A DNA stretch of 17,008 bases. It comes from Russula earlei. Its lineage: Eukaryota; Basidiomycota; Agaricomycetes; Russulales; Russulaceae. Made by a program: the position numbers and the translations under genes. This document shows positions 9,838-17,008 of the stretch, piece by piece (positions within the stretch are counted from its first letter, which is position 1; each line of letters opens with the position of its first letter). Location: the NCBI GenBank assembly GCA_025769875.1, contig JAGFNK010000983.1, positions 1 through 17,008 of the forward strand, read 5' to 3'. The notes beneath the pieces were generated by a model. It was not told the origin of the DNA, ran no database searches, and worked only from the letters and a program-made list of their open reading frames with translations.

Positions 9838-10555
9838 GAACCCCCCCATCAAGGCCCCTAGAAGGGAGAACAACAATAAGGCCAACCTACTTTCCTCTGG
9901 GTTCATCTAACTTTGGAGCTTATACCCTTTTTGTTGCATGATCTGGTCTGTGAGGACAGATTGGTCGTATATGCCCCAGTTCAATGCAATGAAAGCAGGT
10001 TTTTCTGGGGTGATGGGTGAAGATGAAGGTTGGTCTGGGAGGAGTTGGCTTGTTGGAGGTGAAGGATGATCTAGAAGGTTGGAAGGAGTCAGTGGAGGAA
10101 GATGAATTGAGTCATATAAGTTCCTGTAAGTACCTACCATCCTCTTCTTCTTGGACCAGCCTTGCCATCAGAGGTTGAGGGTAACCCAATTGAGAGTATT
10201 GGCAGTGGCAAGGGTTTGTTTGACCTCCTTGAGGTGGCCTTGGTGTTTGAGTATTTGGGTGAAAAGGAGGCATATGGTTTGTCTCCTCTTGAGGATCTCC
10301 ACAGTTCAGAACCTGTACAACTTGACTCCTGCTGTAAGGGAGGGGTCATTGTCATCCTTGACAGCCCTGGTGACAAAGTTGGTGTAAGGCTGGTCAGTGA
10401 GGAGCATGTAACACTGCTCCTCATTGTGGACTGTGATGGGTGTTACAAACCAAGGCCAGATCCTGGCCGTATATTGTCCTGTTTCACTCAAGAGAGACCT
10501 CTCTCACCTTGCATTGCCAACTCCCTTCCATTTCTTGGGCTATCCCTCCTGCAGT
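9838..10555 (-). pseudogene. Decayed internal 3' end of a minus-strand LTR element, with polypurine tract
   Basis: The minus strand reads toward the LTR at 9837. A G7 tract (C7 on plus, 9841-9847) marks a likely polypurine primer site. Minus-frame fragments include 10491-10306 (ITVHNEEQCYMLLTDQPY, DDNDPSLTAGVKLYRF), 10140-9907 (a Pro/Ser-rich stretch, then PAFIALNWGIYDQSVLTDQ) and 9906-9841 (ESRLALLLFSLLGALMGG leading into the tract). They are separated by stops and frame changes. I do not recognise the protein. Reverse transcriptase or integrase motifs are not seen, so the element may be truncated or non-autonomous. The upstream end near 10.55 kb is set only by the next LTR-like block. Confidence 0.4.
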
Positions 10556-10704
10556 GCAAGATATCACTATTGCAAAGGCACTATGACATGACCAGGCACC
10601 CGTTTCCTAATTGGGTAATCATCGCGTGGCAACCACATGGTCACCCAGCCACCAAGAACCCGAAACAGTGGTACCAACTCTTAGAAACTGTTGCACAACT
10701 CATC

Positions 10705-10815
10705 TGATGTCATCAAGGCTCCAATGACATCATGGCTGACTGAGTGACTCTACAGTGACCTCATAGGCTCACTAAGTGCTCCACAGTGACATCATAATGA
10801 TATCATCGCTCTACA
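10705..10815 (+). repeat. Repeated CRE/AP-1-like TGACATCAT motifs in diverged ~31-bp repeats
   Basis: TGATGTCATCA (10705-10715), TGACATCAT (10725-10733), TGACCTCAT (10756-10764), TGACATCAT (10787-10795) and TGATATCAT (10798-10806). The middle three are spaced 31 bp apart and embedded in similar text (C-ACAGTGAC-TCAT...GCT). The motif resembles the bZIP site TGACGTCA. These probably act as LTR enhancer units. Confidence 0.5.
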
Positions 10816-10941
10816 ATGATCAGTAATGTGCTCAGTAAGCCTGAAACTTGACACAAGCAAGTTTATGCCTGTGTAGTCCTATTGGATGGTACCAAAGGGT
10901 CTAGAATAGTTCCAGCTCTTTGTAATCGACCCTGTACACTG

Positions 10942-10948
10942 TATATAA
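10942..10948 (+). promoter_or_regulatory. TATA box of the LTR-like block
   Basis: TATATAA sits in GTATATAAGCCCC, downstream of the TGACATCAT cluster and upstream of a pyrimidine-rich leader, the usual order in an LTR U3-R junction. Confidence 0.5.
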
Positions 10949-11300
10949 GCCCCAATGAAGCATGGCAGTCGTCAGACTGTCCATTTATGATACTCTCATC
11001 TTCCTGGGTACTCCCCCGCAACCACTCAGTTTAAAAACTTCCCTTGCCTCCAAGGTACTCATCAACGACCGCCTTGTTTAAAGCCCTCTCGCTACACTGG
11101 CCTCTAGCCTTCACCTCTGTCTCTTGCAACACCTACCAGTCCCCATCTGGTACCTCCTTGTTGTTTGGCTTGTCCTCCTGTTCAATGCTGCCTTCACCAC
11201 ATATCATCTGTTCCAACCCTTGCCCACCTGCTCCTGAGTCCTTAGTGATCAGCAGTACATGTCTTGACATCTGGACAGTCTCTCATCATTCCTGTATTGA

Positions 11301-12239
11301 CCAGCCAATGCTCAAGTGTCTACTCCCAACTCCCCCACTCTTGTCAATACCTCCCTACGTCTCCCTTCTCCTCTTCAGCCCACTCCACGTACCACCGTTT
11401 GTCTCCTCACTGAAGACCTTGATCCAGTCGACGCATCTTCACCCCTCAGCATCTTGTACTCCCCAACAGCTCCCCCATCATCTCCTGTCATTGCCCAGCC
11501 TATTCCAGGCAACTTTGTCCCTATCGGCACTCCCTCTCCAGCGCAGAATGAGCAGCAGCAAGTGGACTGTCCTCCCTTGCCTGAAGGCTTCCTTGATCGC
11601 CCCCCTTGCACAGCATTCCAGTTCCACCCTCACCAGTACTTCGTCCTCCTCAGCACCAATCGTTCCTGTGAGCAGTGGCAACCCCTCCACAATTTAAATC
11701 ACCAAGATTACTTGTCATGCATCCCTATCATAGATCAGTTAGCTCATCGCACCTTCACAGACACTTTCACAGCCGCCTTTCATGCATGCATTGTCCACAC
11801 TTTTGCTGTGGAACCCTCCAACACTGCCCTTGCTTCTGAATACAACCTCACCCCCTTTAGCATTTGCTCTAATGTTGGGATATACGCCCTGGACGCAGAC
11901 TTCCCCCTTGGATGTATTGCTTACATTTTTAATATGTCGTTGTTTAGGAACCTCATTACCTTGCCTGCTATCTATTGTCCTGCTTACGAAGGGTCCTTTT
12001 GCTTATCTATTGTACACAATTTCCTGGACGGACGTCTAGCTTTTCCATACGGATACTTACACTTTGAGGAAGATAGTAATCGCGTATCCCTATGTCACTA
12101 CTCAACTTACACAGTCGACACCATCTGCTTCAACCCTCAGCTACTTCGTTTTTGCTTTATGCCTCATATTCCCCCTAACCCTCTTGACATCATCGAGAGG
12201 TATCACCTCGAAACCATAGATCTTGTGAATGGTTCTTAA
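11301..12239 (+). pseudogene. Element ORF with a C-terminal dUTPase/dCTP-deaminase-like region
   Basis: The frame is open from just after a TGA at 11298 to TAA at 12239, but no ATG occurs before the middle of the protein. The start is therefore unknown (a non-ATG codon at 11316, a lost exon, or decay). Numbered from 11316, residues 1-90 are Pro/Ser/Thr-rich. Residues of about 185-255 resemble trimeric dUTPase/dCTP deaminase: SNVGIYALDADFPLG near motif 1, MSLFRNLITLP near motif 2, AIYCPAYEGSFCLSIVHN near motif 3 (family pattern roughly [AG]xIDPxYxG...N), and GRLAFPYGYLHF near motif 4. Key residues are changed, notably Cys221 where the catalytic Asp is expected. dUTPase genes are known in several retroelements, where they keep uracil out of cDNA. 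Two AATAAA signals follow the stop. The family call is by eye and moderately uncertain. Confidence 0.4.
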
Positions 12240-12317
12240 AAAGGAAGAACCACCCTTGTAACGCTTCAATAAAGATGGAATAAACCTTTCTTCTTTACCT
12301 TAACTAAAGTGCCTTGA
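12240..12317 (+). other. Spacer with two AATAAA polyadenylation-like signals
   Basis: AATAAA occurs at 12268-12273 and 12279-12284, shortly after the dUTPase-like ORF stop. It may be a polyadenylation site or simply A/T-rich spacer inside the element. Confidence 0.35.
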
Positions 12318-12560
12318 GAGTATGCCTTAGAAGAAGATGAAGAAGAAGACGCTATCACTAGACACATCCTAAGTCTAAATCACTACCAAACCTGGGCCTC
12401 CACTGCATTCCCTGTTAACACCCTAACAAACCTACATGATGTACCAGGAATAGAACCACCCCATGAAGACTTCCCCCACCTTATTGTCAAAGAATTCCTT
12501 GAAGTCTTACCATTTGGACAACTTCTAAGCCACAATGAACACGCATTATATCTTGAAACC

Positions 12561-12565
12561 CTTAG
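12561..12565. repeat. Left target-site duplication (CTTAG) of the solo LTR
   Basis: CTTAG directly abuts TGTTACGG at 12566 and is repeated exactly at 13176-13180 after the other end of the LTR. Five bp is the usual duplication made by Ty3/gypsy integrases. Confidence 0.88.
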
Positions 12566-12597
12566 TGTTACGGCATTGCGGCCATAAGAGTGTTAGC

Positions 12598-12684
12598 TCA
12601 AGGTTCAGTGGGGGCAAGTCCCTGTGACTTGGTTCAAGGGTTCAATGGGGGCCAGCTCAGAGAGACCGGGTCAAGGGTTTAGCG
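12598..12684. repeat. Diverged ~36-bp tandem repeat in the solo LTR
   Basis: Three copies start at 12598 (TCAAGGTTCAGTGGGGG), 12634 (TCAAGGGTTCAATGGGGG) and 12671 (TCAAGGGTTTAGCG), spaced 36 and 37 bp; a weaker TCAAGG recurs at 12698. Confidence 0.6.
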
Positions 12685-13023
12685 TCTTAAGACTAAGTCA
12701 AGGATGACCTAGTCCGCAGACAGAGTTGATCTCCTGGTTTCACAGAAGAGGAGGACGATGATGGAGAAGCAGAGTAGGAAGAGGAACACAAAGGTTCCTT
12801 GCAACGAGCTTAGGTCAAGCAAAGTATAAGCCAGCACAACACAAGTTGTGATTGAGAGACAGTACAGGGCAAAGGGATGTGACAGGAAATGGGACAAAGC
12901 TAAGCTTGGGACATTCCCCAGCTTTTACAGGCGCTTAAATACTGTATGTAGTGAGGCTGTACAGTACTATAAGCAGAACAATAGATAAAGGTGAGTCAAT
13001 GGCAAAAGTAACTCGACAATAGA

Positions 13024-13065
13024 TGAAACACAATAAGTGAAACACAATAGGTGAAACACAATAAG
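13024..13065. repeat. 3 x 14-bp tandem repeat in the solo LTR
   Basis: TGAAACACAATAAG occurs three times head to tail (13024, 13038, 13052); only the middle copy has one change (AGG for AAG). Confidence 0.9.
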
Positions 13066-13175
13066 TGGCCATCAACATCAAGGGATGAAATGGTAACCGA
13101 GGGAACAAGGGTGACAAGAGAAAAACAATAATGAGGGAATTTATGGGTGAACTGACAAGGGGTTAGATCACAACA

Positions 13176-13180
13176 CTTAG
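13176..13180. repeat. Right target-site duplication (CTTAG) of the solo LTR
   Basis: An exact copy of 12561-12565, directly after ...CACAACA at 13175. Confidence 0.88.
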
Positions 13181-13870
13181 TCGACTCTTACCACCAGCAC
13201 GACAACAATTACTACACTGGCAACTTGCTCAAGCAAGGAACATCCAAGGACAACCAGTTGATTATCAATCCCTACGCTCTAGCGAATTGAACCTTTGGAC
13301 CAGGATCATCCAACCACACCACCATCTCATCATTAATTCGCTAAGGACGGGGTATCACCTGTTTTACCTAGCCTGGACATATATCAGTTACTATCGCCTT
13401 ACTGTCCAGTTCTACCACCTATGCCTCAATAGGATACAAAGGGAAAACCAATCTTATGTCCAACTTGCTATTGTGCCCAGAATACACAACACCTTTGATT
13501 GGGAAACTAACTCTTGGTTATATGATGCAGATTACAACCAACCTTGGGCAATTACTAGCCCAGACGCCTCATATACTGGTCCTCCTGCATACTACTCAGT
13601 CCCAGCGATTCTAGAAGTTTGCAGTCTTGCTCCTCGACCCCTTACACTGATTCAAACCACTGTCCCAACCAGCCAGGAACGTTAATTGGCCAGCACAGAA
13701 AACACTGAGTCAAACCCGTGGACACCAAGGTGTAACTGCAAAACAGAGTATTGCACATGCAACTATCGACCAGACACACCTCCCACTCCTGACAGAATTA
13801 CCTTGTGGATATCAGGTGATTACCACCTCCCATTTCAGTAATTCTGGCTCCTTGACACAGAAGACATGCA

Positions 13871-14425
13871 ATGCCTCAGCAAGCTCCCTCTAGAGAAACA
13901 GTTCCCAATGCAAGGGGATTCCTTGTTGAAAGACCATTACCTCCTACTCCCCCTGATGCCTATGTACCCCTGTTTACTAGTCATATTCCTACACCTGTCG
14001 TACCTTCCCAACCCTTTGCATCACCATTTGTTGAATCACCTGATAGTATCGACATTAGAAATACTGAACTTCACTCCTATCTACTAGAACAATCTTTCTT
14101 AGCCCTAAACCTACCTACATGTTCAAAGAGGGAACTACTTAAATTCAAGAACTATTGTATGGAGGCTTGGCATCTTAGAACGACACACTTTGTAGTGTAT
14201 CAACATCCCACCAGAGAGATAAACGACTTTGCTATCTCACCAGCAGAATTTGAAGGATACTTGTGGAAAACCCGAGTAGTCTTGACCCAAAGTAGCATCA
14301 CCGACGAATACTCCCAAATCCACTTAAGAAAGCACCAAGGAAGACCCAACTCCATTCAACTAAAACCAGCCTACACCATTGCATATCCTTGGAACAACTG
14401 TCATTGGACTATAACCGTTGTCTAA
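13871..14425 (+). CDS. Unrecognised element ORF, 184 codons, immediately upstream of gag
   Basis: ATG at 13871, stop TAA at 14423-14425. The N-terminal third is Pro-rich (RPLPPTPPDAYVPLF, IPTPVVPSQPF). The rest is mixed and looks folded (ELHSYLLEQSFLALN, KNYCMEAWHLRTTHFVVYQ, ISPAEFEGYLWKTRVV) and ends HWTITVV. No known domain is recognised. It probably was the C-terminal part of the preceding ORF: the earlier frame reads into ...FWLLDTEDM, and a short ATGCAATGCC stretch at 13866-13875 marks a likely frameshift. The gag-like frame starts four bases after the stop, a packed arrangement that ties it to the same element. Confidence 0.4.
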   Translation: MPQQAPSRETVPNARGFLVERPLPPTPPDAYVPLFTSHIPTPVVPSQPFASPFVESPDSIDIRNTELHSYLLEQSFLALNLPTCSKRELLKFKNYCMEAWHLRTTHFVVYQHPTREINDFAISPAEFEGYLWKTRVVLTQSSITDEYSQIHLRKHQGRPNSIQLKPAYTIAYPWNNCHWTITVV

Positions 14426-14429
14426 ACTT

Positions 14430-15775
14430 ATGAGTACTAGAAGGGACATTACTGACGACAAAGAAAATCTAATTCCACTTTTATTTGAAAACCTCAGCTA
14501 TGACACCCAAGACCACTGTTACTGAGGAAAATTTGCAGGAACACCTATTATCAACCATGGAAATCTTTCAGACACTTGGTTCTACAAAGATGACAACAAC
14601 AAAGTTACCACTGCTCAACTTAAAGCAGCAGCCCCAGGAGCAGACAACATTCAAGACTTCAATCCCTATAACTATACAGGCCTCTTTCTAGACAAACCAG
14701 TCAAGTGGAGCTGTTCTAGAAAACATTGGGTTTACTACAATAACCAAGAGGTTGATTTTACTGCCAGAACAACTCAAGAAGTTACTGCCATCCTAGGAAC
14801 TACACCAAGCACTCGAAGCACTACTCCAGGACCCTCCACCTGACGAAAAAACAACAACCCACTCCTCATACAGTTAGCAACGCACCACAAGCAATCCCTC
14901 GAACGCTCACTCCAACTAGGATCCAATTACAAGGCTCAGCCCCACCTATTATTACAACTGCAACAACTCAGAACCCTACCAAGTCAAGCAATCCATGCCT
15001 TGTTGGAACTGCACCAGAACCCTTTGATGAAAGGCTGATAATGCAGAAGCCTTTTGGGCAGCCTTAGCCAATTATTACTATATCAATGGCGACTCCTTCA
15101 CAGATGAAAGCAAGAAAGTTGCCGCTGCACTAACCCACTTTAAAGTAGGAACACCTGCTGGAGCATGGGCTAGAGAACAAACCACTAAAGCTATGGCTCA
15201 TACAGTAGCAGACTATGGATCATGGGACAACTTCAAGAAAGCCTTTGCTGATCATTTCATCCCTGCAGAAGCAGAACTGGCCTCCTAACACCATGCACAC
15301 CTATTATCAAGGGAAGCTACCATTTAATGAATGGTATCAGAAATGGTCACACCATGCATCACAAGCTACCACTGATGAAAGGACAAAGATGTACACATTC
15401 AGGAAGAACATTAACCCGGCCCTACATCAGAAAATATTGGGAATCACACCAACACCAACTACACTTGCAGCCCTTGTCAAAGCAGCAAGAGAATTTGACA
15501 ACCTTTTCCACCTATACAATTCCATGGCCTTTCGAGGAGGATGCTCCATGTGTACCTGAAAATTAAACACTCAAGGATCAGACAATCCATTGGAAATTAA
15601 CTTGTACCAAGGAGAACCTAACAAACGACCCTGGGAATCCAGAAGGGAAAGAAAACCCCTCACAGATGCAGAGAAAGAGTTTCGACACAAAAACAACCTC
15701 TGTTATTACTGTGGAAAGAAGAACCATATGATGAATCAATGTAGAGCAAAGAAAGCAGCCCAAGGATGCCAATGA
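14430..15775 (+). pseudogene. gag: Ty3/gypsy gag, broken, with CCHC zinc knuckle
   Basis: Gag forms the retroelement capsid and packages RNA. It begins at ATG 14430 (MSTRRDITDDKENL). Lesions: TGA at 14523-14525, TGA at 14841-14843 with a frame change just after, a one-base shift between about 15026 and 15040, TAA at 15286-15288 with another shift, and TGA at 15557-15559. The capsid (Retrotrans_gag) region is recognisable at about 15010-15540: NAEAFWAALANYYYINGD, AAALTHFKVGTPAGAWA, DNFKKAFADHF, then YYQGKLPFNEWYQKW. The nucleocapsid knuckle CYYCGKKNHMMNQC (15701-15742) is a perfect CX2CX4HX4C. It cannot make a full Gag as it stands. The presence of both capsid and knuckle makes the family call firm. 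Confidence 0.8.
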
Positions 15776-16490
15776 TAAGGACCTCGCCCCCAAACAGTCA
15801 GAGCTACAAACCATCCAAGATGAAAACATCGAACCTGCGCAAGAAGAACCCATTCCTGTTGCATCATTGACAACTTGGAGAGAAACACTTGCGGACTCAA
15901 TCCTCACCCAAGATCTGCTCCTATGGATTTTTAATTGAACCCCCTTCTGCACCAAGAAGGGATGTGGTCCAAATCAGTACAATACAAAGAGAAATCAATT
16001 ACCCCAAAGTTTTTACCAAGAATATTTGCTCCCCATCCATTGCCCTGAAAGTTATCTTAGTGGGGAAGACAAGTGGCAAAGAAATTGGTGCAAGAGCCCT
16101 GCTTGACAGTGGAGCAGAAGGAATGATAATCCATGAACGATTTGCACAAAGACACCACGTGCACCTCCGAACTATGACCAGACCCTTGCCAGCACAAAAT
16201 GTAGATGGAACACAAAATGCCAATGGACTAATACGCTTTAGCACCATCCAAAGACTTCACATTCAAGCGCACACAGGCGCTACTCATGATGAACAAGCAG
16301 AATTCCTTGTCACTAACATTGGAGATCACAACATCATCTTAGGAACAGATTGGCTATGACACCACAACCCAGATATCAATTGGGCAAATGATACGATCAC
16401 ACTGAGGAACTGCCCCCGAACCTGCCTTACCACACACCCAAGCATAGCCATTGCATCTGCATCTGGAATGCAGAATTACCAAATATGAGC
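15776..16490 (+). pseudogene. pol: Retroelement aspartic protease region of pol, broken
   Basis: A linker in one frame (KDLAPKQSELQTIQDENIE, about 15777-15936) gives way to the protease frame at about 15889-16359. The active-site motif ALLDSGAEGMIIHERFA has its catalytic Asp at 16105-16107. The conserved end IILGTDWL is followed directly by TGA (16357-16359) and then HHNPDINWA in the same frame, where intact relatives usually continue with a His-rich ...HNP..DW. This suggests a point-mutated stop. The protease would cleave Gag-Pol. It lies between gag and RT, as in Ty3/gypsy elements. Confidence 0.75.
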
Positions 16491-16659
16491 GCTTACCTTT
16501 CCCTAAAGAAGAAGAACCTGAGTTTGCAAACGTTGCTGCACTAATCTTCCCAGATACTGAAGGACTATTGAACCCATGTGTTGACAAACAAATCCACAAT
16601 GCATTTTAGACTAATAACAATCAGCATAAGAGCCCAAATCACCACAGCTACCAAGCTAG
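16491..16659 (+). pseudogene. Protease-RT linker, degenerate
   Basis: A fragment in a new frame, YERLPFPKEEEPEFANVAA, leads to TAG near 16607. Further frame changes precede the RT region. No separate gene is supported. Confidence 0.5.
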
Positions 16660-17008
16660 CCCATGCAGAAACACACCCCCAAGACATTAGACAAACTTAT
16701 CCCTGCCCAATTCTTGAAATGGCGAAAGGTTTTCGACAAACAAGCTTCCCAACGCCTTCCTGCTCACCAACCATGGGACCATGCAATCAATCTGAAACCA
16801 GGGATCACCCAATGTGATTCTGGTATCTATTGACTTACTCCTAAAGAACTACAAGCCCTAAAAGAATACTTAGACGAACATTTGAAAAGAGGCACAATCC
16901 GACCATCAAAAGCAGCTATTGCCAGCCCATTCTTCTTTGTAGAAAAGAAAGGAGGAAATCTACGACCAGTACAAGACTACAGAGCCCTGAATACAGCAAC
17001 TGTCAAAG
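16660..17008 (+). pseudogene. pol: Reverse transcriptase, 5' part, cut by the window edge
   Basis: The frame contains TLDKLIPAQFLKWRKVFDKQ, ASQRLPAHQPWDHAINLKPG, then TGA at 16831-16833, [37 protein letters not shown] and [11 protein letters not shown]. The last two are the hallmark start of gypsy-type reverse transcriptase (the ASPFFFV.KK and LRPV.DYR.LN blocks). The polymerase active site, RNase H and integrase lie beyond the window. The TGA sits where relatives have a sense codon just before LTPKE. Confidence 0.85.

Larger units (their letters stand above)
10556..11064 (+). mobile_element. Probable 5' LTR/promoter block of the plus-strand element (limits uncertain)
   Basis: It has an LTR-like layout: an upstream block with inverted GTGG/CCAC and CCTAATTGG-type motifs, then a cluster of TGACATCAT-like motifs (10705-10806), a TATA box (TATATAA, 10942-10948), and a pyrimidine-rich leader. 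TGATG at 10705 and CATCA at 11060-11064 could be terminal inverted ends of a shorter LTR of 360 bp, but the flanking 5-mers do not match. The other LTR would lie beyond the window, so the limits cannot be verified here. Confidence 0.4.
12566..13175 (-). mobile_element. Nested solo LTR, 610 bp, with perfect 5-bp target duplication CTTAG
   Basis: Plus-strand ends are TGTTACGG and ATCACAACA (TGTT...AACA). The flanks are CTTAG at 12561-12565 and CTTAG at 13176-13180. Removing the LTR and one CTTAG leaves the surrounding frame open. A TATA-like GTATTTAAG on the minus strand (about 12934-12944) suggests minus orientation. There is no internal coding sequence, as expected after recombination between two LTRs of one element. 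Confidence 0.88.
12318..13841 (+). pseudogene. Unrecognised element ORF, interrupted by a solo LTR, with a CxCx4CxC motif
   Basis: The frame opens after TGA at 12315-12317 with an acidic run (YALEEDEEED) and stays open up to 12565, where the solo LTR begins. It resumes at 13181 after the LTR and one TSD copy, in the same reading frame (615 bp inserted). The product is rich in Leu, Tyr, Trp and Gln (e.g. LNLWTRIIQPHHH). It ends at TAA 13683-13685, but the same frame continues through a cysteine motif, CNCKTEYCTC (13731-13760), followed by NYRPDTPPTPD, to TAA 13839. The next ORF (13871) begins in another frame, so the two probably were one protein. No known domain was recognised; I infer a retroelement-specific protein lying between the LTR and gag. 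Confidence 0.45.
10556..17008 (+). mobile_element. Degenerate Ty3/gypsy LTR retrotransposon with extra ORFs upstream of gag (continues past the window)
   Basis: Order: LTR-like promoter block, dUTPase-like ORF, unrecognised ORF (hit by a solo LTR), unrecognised ORF, gag, protease, RT. All are in plus orientation. The gag-protease-RT order is certain. That the upstream ORFs and the LTR-like block belong to the same element is inferred from shared orientation, tight packing (4-nt gap before gag) and similar A/C-rich codon use; the 3' LTR needed to prove it is outside the window. Confidence 0.55.

Noticed and set aside
10162..10707. 181-codon plus-strand ORF
   Set aside because: It lies antisense to a minus-strand remnant that reads toward a matching LTR and polypurine tract, and it runs into the LTR-like block; no domain is seen. 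It cannot be fully excluded.
10705..11064. Exact 360-bp LTR bounded by TGATG...CATCA
   Set aside because: Flanking 5-mers (TCATC and ACGAC) do not match and no partner is in the window, so the limits were left open.
11044..11697. 217-codon plus-strand ORF rich in Ser, Leu and Pro
   Set aside because: Out-of-frame shadow of the dUTPase-like ORF plus the pyrimidine-rich leader; composition alone explains it.
12240..12317. End of an independent host gene with polyadenylation signals
   Set aside because: The two AATAAA runs could mark a separate gene end, but the preceding ORF lacks an ATG and sits between LTR-like DNA and gag, so an element origin is more likely.
1..17008. tRNA, rRNA or CRISPR arrays
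   Set aside because: No cloverleaf with a proper B-box, no rRNA-like segment and no regularly spaced repeats with unique spacers were seen; the tandem repeats found are contiguous and lie in LTRs.

Overview
The window looks like nuclear DNA of a basidiomycete fungus, probably a mushroom-forming agaricomycete. The genes are broken by many short GT-AG introns of about 49-86 nt, they are compactly spaced, and they lie beside degenerate Ty3/gypsy-type LTR retrotransposons. The species cannot be told from the sequence.

Left half (1-8509), host genes. (1) Minus strand 4962-238: a large protein of about 1,420 residues with an N-terminal SH3 domain, a very long low-complexity Ser/Pro-rich middle and a C-terminal TBC (Rab-GAP-like) domain. 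Both catalytic 'finger' residues of the TBC domain appear to be replaced. (2) Minus strand 7073-6516: prefoldin subunit 6, four exons, 129 residues. (3) Plus strand 7214-8173: the Qb-SNARE VTI1, five exons, 227 residues, ending in a tail anchor. PFD6 and VTI1 are divergent and share a 140-bp intergenic promoter containing a CACGTG box. About 1.55 kb of apparently non-coding DNA lies between the SH3-TBC start and the PFD6 stop.

Right half (8510-17008), transposon graveyard. After a short gag-like scrap (8510-9096) comes an LTR in minus orientation (about 9097-9837) with a C7/G7 polypurine tract just inside it and some decayed internal sequence up to about 10.55 kb. Next is an LTR/promoter-like block in plus orientation (about 10556-11064) with repeated TGACATCAT-type motifs and a TATA box. 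It is followed by a long plus-strand element: an ORF whose C-terminal half resembles a dUTPase/dCTP-deaminase fold, one or two further unrecognised ORFs (one with a CxCx4CxC motif), then a broken gag with a CCHC zinc knuckle, a broken aspartic protease, and the start of reverse transcriptase running off the window. The first of the unrecognised ORFs is interrupted by a 610-bp solo LTR (12566-13175) with a perfect 5-bp target duplication, CTTAG. The element carries several stops and frameshifts and is not expected to be functional as it stands.

The host genes share themes of vesicle traffic (VTI1 and the Rab-GAP-like protein) and protein folding (prefoldin), but nothing shows that they act together. 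The most interesting points are the SH3-TBC protein with a probably GAP-dead TBC domain, the roughly 3.4 kb of extra ORFs upstream of gag (including the dUTPase-like one), and the cleanly dated nested insertion.
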